A stretch of 64,000 nucleotides of DNA. Source: JAMHWF01 sp964371405 (GTDB lineage: Bacteria; Pseudomonadota; Gammaproteobacteria; Burkholderiales; Burkholderiaceae_C). Position 1 is the stretch's first letter, and the number at the start of each line of letters is the position of its first letter. The notes below the pieces were generated by a model. It had not been told where the DNA came from, ran no database searches, and was given only the letters and a program-made list of their open reading frames with translations. Where the stretch lies: positions 30,103 through 94,102 of the forward strand of contig CAYJLV010000012.1 in the NCBI GenBank assembly GCA_964371405.1, written 5' to 3'. Shown here piece by piece: positions 32,417 to 41,183 of this stretch. A program made the position numbers and the translations under genes.

Positions 32417-32561
32417 TGCATGCACTCCACTTCTCATGGACCGCGCCGTTGCGGTCCTTGCAGCGCCTTCGCCGTCTGCGGCCTCGTTGCCTGACGGGCT
32501 CTGCGGGGGGCTGCAGTTTCCTCGCTTCGAGCAGGGCTATCGTCCGACCGCATGGTGCCCG

Positions 32562-32585
32562 CGTCCTTGAACTGGTTCAAGGACG
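32562..32585. promoter_or_regulatory. FNR/DNR-like palindrome upstream of nirS
   Basis: A perfect 24-bp inverted repeat with 11-bp arms (CGTCCTTGAAC and GTTCAAGGACG). Its core, TTGAACTGGTTCAA, has the TTGA-N6-TCAA layout of FNR/DNR/NnrR sites, with an A and T in place of the usual T and A next to the spacer. It lies about 150 bp before the nirS start and 115 bp before the divergent ornithine cyclodeaminase-type gene. Regulation of nirS by an anaerobic or NO-sensing CRP-family protein is likely. The perfect arms could also form a hairpin. Confidence 0.65.
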
Positions 32586-32699
32586 CTCGGGGTTAACCCG
32601 CTCGACATCGATGAGGAGTCCTGCGCCAGCGGGCCGGGGCGCTTGCTGCGGCGGGGCGACCGCACAATGCCGGCAGCTGCTGCCCGCCATGGACTTGCG

Positions 32700-33683
32700 A
32701 TGCGCCTGATCGATGCCTCCGCGACACGCGCCGCGTTGCCCTTCGCGCGCCTCGTGCCGGCGCTGCGCGAGCGCTTCGCGGCCGGCTGCGAGGTGCCGCA
32801 GCGCCAGGTGCTCGAACTCGGCGCGCCCGGCGCCGACGCCGTCACCTCGCTCGTCATGCCGGCCTGGGTGCCGGGGCAGCGATACGGCGTCAAGATCGTC
32901 AACATCGCGCCGGGCAACGCGGCGCGCGGCCTGCCGGCGCTGCATTCGAGCTACCTGCTGCACGACGCCACGACCGGTGTGCCGCTGGCGCTGATCGACG
33001 GCGACGAGATCACGACGCGGCGCACCGCCGCGGCCTCGGCACTGGCGGCGTCGTACCTCGCGCGGGCCGACGCGCGGCGCCTGCTCGTCGTCGGCGCCGG
33101 TCGCGTCGCTGCGCTGCTGCCCGAGGCCTATCGCGTGGTGCGCGACCTCGGGCGCGTCACCGTGTGGGCGCGCAAGCCGCAAGCGGGCGAGGCGCTGGCG
33201 GCGCGCTGGCGCGGCCTCGGCTTCGACGCCCAGGCCGCCGCGCAGCTCGACGCGGCTTTGGCAGAGGCCGACATCGTTGCCTGCGCGACGCTGGCCACCG
33301 AGCCCGTCGTCGCGGGGCGCCTGCTGCGCCCCGGCAGCCACCTCGACCTGATCGGCAGCTTCACGCCGGCAATGCGCGAGTCCGACGACGACTGCTTTCG
33401 CGGCGCGAGCCTGTGGGTCGACACCGAAGAGGCGCTCGCCAAGAGCGGCGACCTGCTCGACCCGCTCGCACGCGGCGTGTTCACGCCGGCCGACCTGCGC
33501 GGCACGCTGGCCGACCTGTGCGCCGGCCGCGCCGCCGGGCGCATGGGTGGCGACGAACGCACCGTGTTCAAGTCGGTCGGCACGGCGCTCGAAGATCTCG
33601 CCGCGGCGATGCTCGCCTACGAAGCCGTGCCGCGCGCCGAAGATGCGACTCCTTCTCCCGGCCGCGGGAGAGGGCCGGGGTGA
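32700..33683 (+). CDS. ornithine cyclodeaminase / mu-crystallin family dehydrogenase
   Basis: 327 residues. The N-terminal half has VPQRQVLELG and YGVKIVNIAPGNAARGLPAL. The Rossmann NAD(P) motif is LLVVGAGRVAALLPEAYRV near residue 130, preceded by GDEITTRRTAAASALAASYL. Family reactions include ornithine cyclodeamination and reduction of delta1-pyrroline-2-carboxylate or piperideine-2-carboxylate. Since it faces putA, a proline-related substrate is reasonable, and delta1-pyrroline-2-carboxylate reductase is my preferred guess. The last dozen residues (PSPGRGRGPG) are encoded by an intergenic-type repeat, so the natural end was probably altered by repeat insertion. Confidence 0.8.
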   Translation: MRLIDASATRAALPFARLVPALRERFAAGCEVPQRQVLELGAPGADAVTSLVMPAWVPGQRYGVKIVNIAPGNAARGLPALHSSYLLHDATTGVPLALIDGDEITTRRTAAASALAASYLARADARRLLVVGAGRVAALLPEAYRVVRDLGRVTVWARKPQAGEALAARWRGLGFDAQAAAQLDAALAEADIVACATLATEPVVAGRLLRPGSHLDLIGSFTPAMRESDDDCFRGASLWVDTEEALAKSGDLLDPLARGVFTPADLRGTLADLCAGRAAGRMGGDERTVFKSVGTALEDLAAAMLAYEAVPRAEDATPSPGRGRGPG

Positions 33684-33686
33684 GGG
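33650..33686. repeat. CCTTCTCCC-type hairpin repeat, copy 1
   Basis: CTTCTCCCGG and CCGCGGGAGAGG form an imperfect hairpin followed by GGTGAGGG. This is the widespread proteobacterial CCCTCTCCC...GGGAGAGGG repeat. It overlaps the 3' end of the ornithine cyclodeaminase family gene and lies just before the putA stop (convergent). It could serve as a transcription terminator for both. Confidence 0.7.
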
Positions 33687-33693
33687 CCGATCC

Positions 33694-36600
33694 TCAGCCG
33701 ATCGCCATCAGGCTCGCGTTGCCGCCTGCCGCCGCCGTATTGATCGCCAGCGAACGCTCGACGACGAGGCGCTCGGGCGGCACATCGGCGTCGGCGCCGT
33801 CAAGTTGCGTCACGCCGGCGATCGGCCCGCGCCGCGCGGCCAGCGCCGCCAGCACGGCCGGCAGCGCGCTGCGCGGCCCGCTGTGCAGCACAGCGTCGAA
33901 GTGCACGCCGTCGCGCGTCCAGTCCTGCGCCAGCGCAATGCGTTCGCGCACCGCGCCCGGCAGGCGCTCCTGCAGCGCCTGCGCCTCGGCCGGCCAGACG
34001 GCGCGGCTGCCTGCGGCCAGCACGGCGGCGAGTTGCGCGAGCCGCTGCGCGTCGTCGGCGGCCAGGCACAGCACGGCTTCGCGCGGCTGCACGGCATAAA
34101 GGTTGGCCTCGCCGGTCGGGCCGGCGAGGCTGCGCCAGCGCGCATCGGGCGCGTGCGCGGCGCAGCGTTCGCAGCGCGTGGCCAGCGCCGCGTCGCCGCG
34201 TGCGAGCGTCCAGCCGTGCAGCACGGCGAGCGCGGCGGCGGCGTCGCTGCCGTCGGCGGCATCGGCGCCCAGGCCCTGCAACGGCAGCGTCGCCTCGCTG
34301 CCGGCGGCGGCGATGGCGCGGCGCGCGGCATCGGGCGGGCCGGCCGCGAGCAGGCGCAGCAGGTAGAGCGGACCGCCGGCCTTCGGCCCGGTGCCCGACA
34401 GCCCGCTGCCGCCGAACGGCTGCACGCCGACCACCGCGCCGACGATGTTGCGGTTGACGTAGATGTTGCCGACGCGCAGCGCGCGCACCGCCTGCACGAT
34501 GATCTCGTCGATGCGCGTGTGCACGCCGCCGGTCAGGCCGTAGCCGGTGGCGTCGATCTGCTCGAGCAGCGCGGGCAGCGCGTCGCGCTCGTAGCGCAGC
34601 AGGTGCAACACCGGGCCGAACACTTCGCGCTGCAGCTCGGCGACGGCGTCGACCTCGATCAGTGTCGGTGCGACGAAGTGGCCGTGCGCCGCGGCACGCG
34701 CGGCGTCGGCCAGCGGCTGCACGACGCGGCGGCCGCGCGCGCGCATCGCCTCGATGTGGCGCTCGACGGCGGCGCGCGCCTCGGCGTCGATCACGGGGCC
34801 GGTGTCGACGGCGAGCGCGCGCGGGTCGCCCAGACGCTGCTCGCGCATCGCGCCGACGAGCATCTCGACGACGCGGTCGGCGCCGTCGCGCTGCACGCAC
34901 AGCAGGCGCAGCGCCGAGCAGCGCTGGCCCGCGCTGTCGAATGCCGACGCCACGATGTCGTGCACCGCCTGCTCGGCCAGCGCCGACGAGTCGACGATCA
35001 TCGCGTTCTGCCCGCCGGTCTCGGCGACCAGCGGCACCGGCCCGCCGTGCGCGCCGAGCCGCGCCGCGAGCGCGCGCTGCAGCAGGCGCGCCACGTCGGT
35101 CGAGCCGGTGAACAGCACGCCCTGCACGCGCGCGTCGGCGACGAGCGCGGCGCCGACCGTCTCACCGCGGCCGGGCAGCAGTTGTAGCACCTCGCGCGGC
35201 ACGCCGACCGCGTGCAGCGCGCGCACGGCTTCGGCGGCGATCAGCGGCGTCTGCTCGGCCGGCTTGGCCAGCACGGTGTTGCCGGCCGCCAGCGCGGCGG
35301 CGACCTGGCCGGTGAAGATGGCGAGCGGGAAGTTCCACGGGCTGATGCAGGCCACCGGGCCGAGCGGCCGGTGCGTCGCGTTGTCGAAGTCGCGCCGCAC
35401 CTCGGCGGCGTAGTAGCGCAGGAAGTCGACCGCCTCGCGCACCTCGGCGACGGCGTTGCCCCAGGTCTTGCCGGCCTCGCGCACGAGCAGGGCGCAGAAG
35501 CGCTCGGTGTCGGCTTCGAGGCGCGCAGCGGCCGCGTCGAGCGGCGCGGCGCGGTGCGCCGGCGCGTGGGCGGCCCAGGCCGGCGCGGCGTCCGCCGCGG
35601 CGGCGAGCGCGGCCTGCACGTCGGCCGCGCTGGATTCGTGCACCGTGCCGACGACATCGCGCGCATCGGCCGGGTTGCGCAGCGGCTGCGGCGGCTGCGG
35701 CCGTGCCTCGCAGGCGAGCAGCGGCGCCGCCTGCCACGCCTCGGCCGTCGATGCCTGCAGCGCGCGGCCGAGTGCGGCGAGCTGCGTTTCGTCGGCGAGG
35801 TGGAGGCCACGCGAATTGGCGCGTGCCGCGCCGTAGAGCGCGCCCGGCAGCGGTATCGCGGGGTGCGGCGCGCCGAACACGCCTTCGCGCGCTGCGGAGG
35901 CCTGCACCGTGCGCACCGGGTCTTCGACCAGCGCTTCCAGCGGCAGCCCGGCGTCGGCGATGCGGTGGACGAACGACGTGTTGGCGCCGTTTTCGAGCAG
36001 GCGCCGCACCAGGTAGGCGAGCAGCGTGTCGTGGCTGCCCACCGGCGCATAGATGCGGCACGGCCGATGCAGCGCGGCGCCGGCAGCGCCGCCGACGATC
36101 GGCTCATACAGCGGCTCGCCCATGCCGTGCAGGCACTGGAACTCGTACTGCCCGGCGTGGAAGGCGGGACCACCGATCTCGACGACGGCGGCCAGCGTCT
36201 GCGCGTTGTGCGTCGCGAACTGCGGGTAGATCGCGTCGGGCGCGCCGAGCAGCTTGCGGGCGCAGGCGAGGTAGGCGACGTCGGTGTGAGCCTTGCGCGT
36301 GTAGACGGGGTAGTCGGCCAGGCCCTCCTGCTGCGCGCGCTTGATCTCGCTGTCCCAGTAGGCGCCCTTGACCAGGCGCACCATCAGGCGGTGCCGGCTG
36401 CGGCGCCCAAGGTCGACCAGCCAGTCGACGACGGCCGGGCAGCGCTTCTGGTAGGCCTGCACGACGAAGCCGATGCCGTCCCAGCCGGCGAGCACCGGTT
36501 CGAAGGCGAGGCGTTCGAGCAGTTCGAGCGAAAGCTCCAGGCGCTCCGACTCCTCGGCGTCGATGTTCAGGCCGATATCGCGGCGGCGCGCGAGCAGCGC

Positions 36601-37452
36601 GAGCCGCAGCAGGCGCGGGTAGAGCTCGCCGTGCACGCGCTCGATCTGCGCGCGCACATAGCGCGGGTGCAGCGCCGACAGCTTGATCGAGATGCCCGGG
36701 CCGTCGCGCACGCCGCGGCCGCCCGACGCGGTGCCGATCGCCGCGATGGCGTGCTCGTAGGCGGCGGTGTAGCGCTCGGCGTCCGGCGCCGTCAGCGCGG
36801 CTTCGCCGAGCATGTCGTACGAATGGGTGAAGCCCTCGGCCTCGCGGCGGCGCGCGGCGGCGAGGGCCTGCGCGATCGTCTCGCCGGCGACGAACTGCTC
36901 GCCCATCAGGCGCATCGCCAGATCGACGCCCTTGCGGATCAGCGGCTCGCCGCCGCGCCCGACGACAAGGCGCAGCGTGTCGCCGAGCCCGGCGTCGCTG
37001 TGCGTCGCGACGAGGCGGCCGGTCAGCAGCAGGCCCCAGGTGGCGGCGTTGACGAACAGCGACGGGCTGCGGCCGAGGTGGCGCTGCCAGTCGCCGGGGC
37101 CGATCTTGTCGCGGATCAGCGCGTCGCGCGTCGCCGCGTCGGGGGTGCGCAGCAGCGCCTCGGCCAGGCACATCAGCGCCACGCCTTCCTGCGACGACAG
37201 AGCGAACTCCTGCAGCAGCCCCTGCATCAGGCCGGCGCGTCCGCCGTCGCGCGCGCGTTCGCGCACGCCGCGCGCCAGGACCAGGGCCAGCGCCTGCACG
37301 CGCGCCGCCGCGTCGTCGGGCAGCCGCGCCGCTTCGAGCAGCGCCGGCAGCAACTCGGGCTCGGGGCGGCGTGTCGCCGCCGTGATCGCGACGCGCAGCG
37401 GCGATGCCGTGAGCGGCGAGGTCGGACAGCGATCGGTCGAGCCGTGTTCCAT
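33694..37452 (-). CDS. putA: bifunctional proline dehydrogenase / delta1-pyrroline-5-carboxylate dehydrogenase
   Basis: 1252 residues. The N-terminal PRODH barrel has DGPGISIKLSALHPRY, RLMVRLVKGAYWDSEIKRAQ and FATHNAQTLAAV. The C-terminal aldehyde dehydrogenase has ISPWNFPLAIFTGQVAAALA, the oxyanion/catalytic Glu in VAETGGQNAMIVDSS and the nucleophile Cys in SAGQRCSALR. A ~200-residue C-terminal extension follows, ending AINTAAAGGNASLMAIG, as in type B PutA. No ribbon-helix-helix DNA-binding domain is seen at the N-terminus, so it should be purely enzymatic and not an autorepressor. It oxidises proline to glutamate. The frame is open to 38286 upstream, but that part overlaps the opposite-strand metal genes; ATG 37452 gives a sensible start. 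Confidence 0.95.
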   Translation of the reverse strand: MEHGSTDRCPTSPLTASPLRVAITAATRRPEPELLPALLEAARLPDDAAARVQALALVLARGVRERARDGGRAGLMQGLLQEFALSSQEGVALMCLAEALLRTPDAATRDALIRDKIGPGDWQRHLGRSPSLFVNAATWGLLLTGRLVATHSDAGLGDTLRLVVGRGGEPLIRKGVDLAMRLMGEQFVAGETIAQALAAARRREAEGFTHSYDMLGEAALTAPDAERYTAAYEHAIAAIGTASGGRGVRDGPGISIKLSALHPRYVRAQIERVHGELYPRLLRLALLARRRDIGLNIDAEESERLELSLELLERLAFEPVLAGWDGIGFVVQAYQKRCPAVVDWLVDLGRRSRHRLMVRLVKGAYWDSEIKRAQQEGLADYPVYTRKAHTDVAYLACARKLLGAPDAIYPQFATHNAQTLAAVVEIGGPAFHAGQYEFQCLHGMGEPLYEPIVGGAAGAALHRPCRIYAPVGSHDTLLAYLVRRLLENGANTSFVHRIADAGLPLEALVEDPVRTVQASAAREGVFGAPHPAIPLPGALYGAARANSRGLHLADETQLAALGRALQASTAEAWQAAPLLACEARPQPPQPLRNPADARDVVGTVHESSAADVQAALAAAADAAPAWAAHAPAHRAAPLDAAAARLEADTERFCALLVREAGKTWGNAVAEVREAVDFLRYYAAEVRRDFDNATHRPLGPVACISPWNFPLAIFTGQVAAALAAGNTVLAKPAEQTPLIAAEAVRALHAVGVPREVLQLLPGRGETVGAALVADARVQGVLFTGSTDVARLLQRALAARLGAHGGPVPLVAETGGQNAMIVDSSALAEQAVHDIVASAFDSAGQRCSALRLLCVQRDGADRVVEMLVGAMREQRLGDPRALAVDTGPVIDAEARAAVERHIEAMRARGRRVVQPLADAARAAAHGHFVAPTLIEVDAVAELQREVFGPVLHLLRYERDALPALLEQIDATGYGLTGGVHTRIDEIIVQAVRALRVGNIYVNRNIVGAVVGVQPFGGSGLSGTGPKAGGPLYLLRLLAAGPPDAARRAIAAAGSEATLPLQGLGADAADGSDAAAALAVLHGWTLARGDAALATRCERCAAHAPDARWRSLAGPTGEANLYAVQPREAVLCLAADDAQRLAQLAAVLAAGSRAVWPAEAQALQERLPGAVRERIALAQDWTRDGVHFDAVLHSGPRSALPAVLAALAARRGPIAGVTQLDGADADVPPERLVVERSLAINTAAAGGNASLMAIG

Positions 37453-37560
37453 GTCGCGAGGAACTGGCGGTTGCGATGCCTGCAGTTTCGCGCAGCGCGG
37501 CCGGAGTGTCGCGGCCCGGGCTTGACCTTCAACAAGGGAGGGCTCGCGCGGAGGAGTAGA

Positions 37561-37971
37561 GTGCGGGCCGTCGTCACGCCGTTGTCCATTGCCTTGCGCC
37601 GCTTCGTTGCCTTCCTGCTGATGCTGTGCCTGTCGCTGCAAGTCTCGCTTGCGGCGCCGGCATCGGCCTGCTCGCCGGAGCACGAAGCTGCAGCGCACGA
37701 GGCGCTGCACAACGAGCACGCCGCCGCCCACCACGCGGCGGCATCCGGCGCGCATTGTGACGAGGCCGCGCATGCGGCGGCAGTGTCGCAAGAGGCGGCC
37801 GACTGCGACCACTGCGCCGTCTGCGGTGCAGGCTGCGCTGCCATCACGGCGAAGTTCGGGCCGGACGCGGCGCCGAGCGCGCGCGCCGATCGGCTGGCGC
37901 CAACGCTGGCGCACGGCTGGGCTTCGGTCTCGCCCGAGCCGCTGCACCGCCCACCCATCATCGCCGCCTGA
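37561..37971 (+). CDS. CzcI-like His/Cys-rich secreted protein
   Basis: 136 residues from a GTG with GGAGGAG just upstream. A signal peptide (RRFVAFLLMLCLSLQVSLAA) is followed by a His-rich stretch (HEAAAHEALHNEHAAAHHAA) and a Cys cluster (CDHCAVCGAGC), ending in a short proline-rich tail. The layout is that of CzcI, a periplasmic regulatory protein encoded just before czcC in Cupriavidus. It heads the metal efflux locus and probably binds zinc or a similar ion. No CzcRS two-component genes are in the window. Confidence 0.7.
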   Translation: MRAVVTPLSIALRRFVAFLLMLCLSLQVSLAAPASACSPEHEAAAHEALHNEHAAAHHAAASGAHCDEAAHAAAVSQEAADCDHCAVCGAGCAAITAKFGPDAAPSARADRLAPTLAHGWASVSPEPLHRPPIIAA

Positions 37972-38093
37972 CGCGGTAACGCACGGCCGGCGCGGCATCG
38001 CGCCGCCGCCAGCGTGCGCCGCCGCATGCGCCGCGCGCGGCTGCCGTGCCGCTGCGCCCCAGGGATGTCTTGCCTTCGACCTCCGAGGCAGCG

Positions 38094-39305
38094 ATGAAGC
38101 GAATCCTGATGACGATCGGCATCGTGCTCGCGGTGCCGGCGGCTGCCGAGCCGGCCGCGCTGAACGCTGCGCCCACGCTGGCGCAGGCGCTGGAGCGCGC
38201 GTGGGAGCGCGCGCCGGTGGCGCGCGCGTTGCCGGCGCGGCGCGAGCAGGCGGCGGCCGGAGCGCAGGCTGCTGCGGCATGGACACCGGCGCCGCCCACC
38301 GTCAGCCTCGCCACGCTCAACGATCGCCTGAGCGAGCGTCGCGGCCGCAGCGAGTGGGAGGCCGAGGTCAGCGTGCCGCTGTGGCTGCCGCGCCAGCGCG
38401 AAGCACAGCGCGCGCTGGCCGATGCCGATGCGCAGCGCGTCGACGCCGCGGCGGCGGCGGCGCGTCTGCGGCTCGCGGGCGAGTTGCGCGGCGCGTGGTG
38501 GGCGCTGGCCGCGGCGCGCGACCGTGCGGCGCTGGCGTCGACCCGGCTCGAGGCGGCGCGTGCGCTGCAGGCCGACGTCGACCGCCGCTTTCGCGCAGGC
38601 GAACTGGCGCGCACCGATGCCAACGTGGCGCTCGCCGAACTGCGCGCGCAGGAAGGCGAGATCGCCGACGCGCGGCGCGCCGAGCAGGCCGCGCACGACG
38701 CGCTGCAGGGGCTCACGGGTGCGCCCGCGCCCGACGTGCTCGCCGCCGAGGCGGCGACCGATGCTTCGGTGGCGGCGCCGCATCCCGAGCTGGCGGCAGC
38801 CGAGTCGGCGCTGCGCAGCGCACGTTCGCGGCTCGAGCTGGCCGAGCGTTCGGCGCGCGCCGCGCCCGAGGTTGCCCTGCGCCTGCTGCGTGAACGCGAC
38901 GACTCCGGCATGCGCGCCGTGCAGGCTGCGGGCGTGCGCCTGAGCGTGCCGCTGGCGTCGCCGCCGCGCCTGCTGCGCGAGACCGCGGCGCAACGTGCCG
39001 AGATCGCGGAGGCGCAGACGCAGGCCGAGCGCGTGCGCGAGCGCCTCGCGCTCGACATCGCGGCGGCACGGCGCGAGATCGCCGCGGCCGAACTGCAGGG
39101 TGCGACCGGCGCCGAGCGCGCTGCGCTCGCGGCCGACACGCTGCAGTTGGTGCAGAAATCGTTCGCGCTCGGCGAGAGCGATCTTGCGACGCTGCTGCGC
39201 GCGCGCGCAGCAGCGTTCGACGCGCAAGCCGACGTGCGGCGCCAGGCGACGGCGCGCGCCGCTGCGCAGTCGCGCATTAATCAAGCCCTGGGAGTCCTGC
39301 CATGA
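38094..39305 (+). CDS. CzcC-like outer-membrane factor of a heavy-metal RND pump
   Basis: 403 residues. The signal peptide ends near residue 18 (PAAAEPA). Two long Ala/Arg-rich alpha-helical repeats follow the TolC/OEP pattern: LAQALERAWERAPVARALPA, EAEVSVPLWLPRQREAQRAL and ARTDANVALAELRAQEGEIA, then a second set. It forms the outer-membrane channel of the tripartite efflux system with the CzcB- and CzcA-like proteins encoded downstream. Its stop overlaps the next start (ATGA). Somewhat divergent in sequence from model CzcC. Confidence 0.82.
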   Translation: MKRILMTIGIVLAVPAAAEPAALNAAPTLAQALERAWERAPVARALPARREQAAAGAQAAAAWTPAPPTVSLATLNDRLSERRGRSEWEAEVSVPLWLPRQREAQRALADADAQRVDAAAAAARLRLAGELRGAWWALAAARDRAALASTRLEAARALQADVDRRFRAGELARTDANVALAELRAQEGEIADARRAEQAAHDALQGLTGAPAPDVLAAEAATDASVAAPHPELAAAESALRSARSRLELAERSARAAPEVALRLLRERDDSGMRAVQAAGVRLSVPLASPPRLLRETAAQRAEIAEAQTQAERVRERLALDIAAARREIAAAELQGATGAERAALAADTLQLVQKSFALGESDLATLLRARAAAFDAQADVRRQATARAAAQSRINQALGVLP

Positions 39306-39859
39306 ATCACGTCCGCATCGGGCTCGGCTGCGCGCTGACCCTCCTTGCCGCGCTGGCCACGCCGCCCGCATCCGGCCACGGCGGCGAAGACCACGGCGCG
39401 CCGCCCGTCACCAGCCAGCCGCTGCTGCCGCGCGCCGCCGCCGAGTCGCCGGACTTCGAGATCGTCGGCGTGCTGGAGCCGGGGCGCATCGTCTTCTACC
39501 TCGATCGCCATGCGAGCAACGAGCCGGTCGCCGGCGCGCGCGTCAGCGTCGAGGGCGCGTTCGCCGGCAGCGCCGCCGAGACCGCGCCGGGCGTCTATGC
39601 GCTCGCGCTCGCTGCAGCGCCTCCGGCCGGCCATCACGCGCTGACGCTGGCGATCGAGACTGCGACCGACGCCGATCTGCTCGTCGCGACGCTCGACGTG
39701 CCGGCGCCGGCCGACGCTGCTGCCGAGGAAGGCGTCGGCGGCAGCGCCCTCGGCGCCGCAGGGTACGCCGCGCTGGCCGGCGCCGCCGTGCTCGGCGCCA
39801 TCGCGATGCGGGCGCGGCGACGGCGCACGGCAAACCACGACGCGGGGCTGTCGACATGA
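39302..39859 (+). CDS. exported membrane-anchored protein in the metal efflux operon
   Basis: 185 residues. The signal peptide is followed by GHGGEDHG, a potential metal-binding His/Asp stretch. A beta-rich domain (FEIVGVLEPGRIVFYLDRHA, ARVSVEGAFAGSAAETAPGV) resembles the immunoglobulin-like module found next to heavy-metal RND pumps. The C-terminal segment (AAGYAALAGAAVLGAIAM) is a membrane anchor with a basic tail. Overlaps of 4 nt on both sides place it between the CzcC- and CzcB-like genes. The function is unknown; metal delivery to the pump is a guess. Confidence 0.72.
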   Translation: MNHVRIGLGCALTLLAALATPPASGHGGEDHGAPPVTSQPLLPRAAAESPDFEIVGVLEPGRIVFYLDRHASNEPVAGARVSVEGAFAGSAAETAPGVYALALAAAPPAGHHALTLAIETATDADLLVATLDVPAPADAAAEEGVGGSALGAAGYAALAGAAVLGAIAMRARRRRTANHDAGLST

Positions 39860-41007
39860 AGCCGCAGCAACGACCCGGCGGCGCTGCGCTGGCGCTGATG
39901 TTCGCCGCGACGCTCGTCGCCGCGCACGGCGACGAGAGCCACGCGCTGCAGCCCGCGGCGGCGCCGGCGGCATCGGCATCGGCATCGGCCGCGCCGGCCG
40001 GCGCATCGAGCCGCGAGACGGCGACTCGCCTGGCTGACGGGACGCTGTTCGTGCCGAAGAACGTGCAGCGCCAGCTCGCGATCCGCACCCAGGCCGTCGT
40101 GTTCGGCGAACTGGCGGCCGGCGTCGAGCTGAATGGCCGCGTGATCGCCGACCCCGGCGCCGGCGGCCGCGTGCAGGCGACCGAGGCCGGCAGCGTGCTG
40201 GCGACGCAGCGCGGCTTTCCGAGGCTGGGCCAGAAGGTGCGGCGCGGCGAGACGCTGGCCTGGCTGCGCCCGTCCATCGGTGCGGTCGAGCGTGGCGACC
40301 GCCTCGCGCAGCGCGCCGAGCTCGACGCGCAGGCCGCCATCGCCGAGCGCCGCGTCGCGCGCCTCGAACAGCTCGAAGGCTCGGTGCCCGCGAAGGAAGT
40401 CGAAGCCGCCCGGTTCGAGCTGCAGGCGCTGAAGCAGCGCCGCGCCGCGATCGCCGCCGGTCTCGATGCTGCGCAGCCGCTGACGGCGCCGGTCGACGGC
40501 ACGATCGCACGCATCGAGATCGTCGCCGGCGAAGTCGTCGACGCGAAGGCGCTGTTGTTCGAGATCGTCGATCCGTCGCGCCTGGCGGTCGAGGCTATGG
40601 CCTACGACACGGCGCTCGGCGCCGAGATCGTCGGCGCCGAGGGGCTGGCCGGCAGCACCGTGCTGCGTCTGCAGCCCGACGGCGCGGCGGCGCAGTTGCG
40701 CGAGCAGGCGCTGCCGCTGCGCTTTCGCATCGTCGGCGCCGCGCCGCGGCTGGCTGTCGGCGAGCCGGTGCGCGTGACGGTGCGCACGCGCAGCAAGGGT
40801 CGCGGTGTTGCGCTGCCGGTGGCGGCGCTGGCGCGCGACGGCGCCGGCCGGCGCATCGTCTGGGTGCACCACGATGCCGAGCGCTTCGAGCCGCGCCCGG
40901 TGCGCCACGAGCCGCTCGACGCCGAGCGCATCGCCGTGCGCGAGGGCCTCGCGGCGGGCGAGCGCGTCGTCGTCGATGGCGCGGGTTTGCTGTCGCAGAT
41001 GCGCTGA
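39856..41007 (+). CDS. CzcB/CusB-like membrane fusion protein of an RND pump
   Basis: 383 residues. The signal peptide ends at about residue 23 (TLVAAHGDESHA, a metal-binding-type His motif). The lipoyl/barrel-sandwich halves are at PGAGGRVQATEAGSVLATQR and ALTAPVDG-like sequence (QPLTAPVDGTIARIEIVAGE), separated by a short coiled coil. The beta-barrel and membrane-proximal domains end with AAGERVVVDGAGLLSQMR. It links the CzcA-like pump to the CzcC-like channel. It overlaps the preceding gene (ATGA) and is separated from the pump gene by 176 bp of repeats. Confidence 0.87.
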   Translation: MKPQQRPGGAALALMFAATLVAAHGDESHALQPAAAPAASASASAAPAGASSRETATRLADGTLFVPKNVQRQLAIRTQAVVFGELAAGVELNGRVIADPGAGGRVQATEAGSVLATQRGFPRLGQKVRRGETLAWLRPSIGAVERGDRLAQRAELDAQAAIAERRVARLEQLEGSVPAKEVEAARFELQALKQRRAAIAAGLDAAQPLTAPVDGTIARIEIVAGEVVDAKALLFEIVDPSRLAVEAMAYDTALGAEIVGAEGLAGSTVLRLQPDGAAAQLREQALPLRFRIVGAAPRLAVGEPVRVTVRTRSKGRGVALPVAALARDGAGRRIVWVHHDAERFEPRPVRHEPLDAERIAVREGLAAGERVVVDGAGLLSQMR

Positions 41008-41036
41008 AATGAAGCTGTCCAGTTGCCCCGTGCCGG

Positions 41037-41135
41037 CTCCTTCTCCCGCTTGCGGGAGAAGGCGGGGGATGAGGGTGCAGTGCGCCGTGGCGCCCGCCCT
41101 CACCCCAACCCTCTCCCGCCCTGCGGAAGAGGGGG
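41037..41135. repeat. inverted pair of CCTTCTCCC-type hairpin repeats (copies 2 and 3)
   Basis: Copy 2 (about 41038-41078) has CTTCTCCCGC and GCGGGAGAAG flanking TT, then GGGGGATGAGGG. Copy 3 (about 41095-41135) is the same element in the other orientation (CCCTCACCCCAACCCTCTCC and GGAAGAGGGGG). Together they fill the gap between the CzcB- and CzcA-like genes inside the operon. They could form an extended structure in mRNA and tune pump expression. Confidence 0.75.
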
Positions 41136-41183
41136 TAATCCGTTTCATGTGTCGCGGGTTGCGCAGCGCCGTGGACCACTGAC

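Noticed and set aside
35212..37971. A 919-codon plus-strand frame that reads through to the CzcI-like protein
   Set aside because: Everything before 37561 is antisense to putA. Only the last 136 codons, with their own GTG and ribosome site, look real.
37453..38286. N-terminal extension of PutA by 278 codons
   Set aside because: It overlaps the czc genes on the other strand and is Arg/Ala-rich; it contains no ribbon-helix-helix domain.
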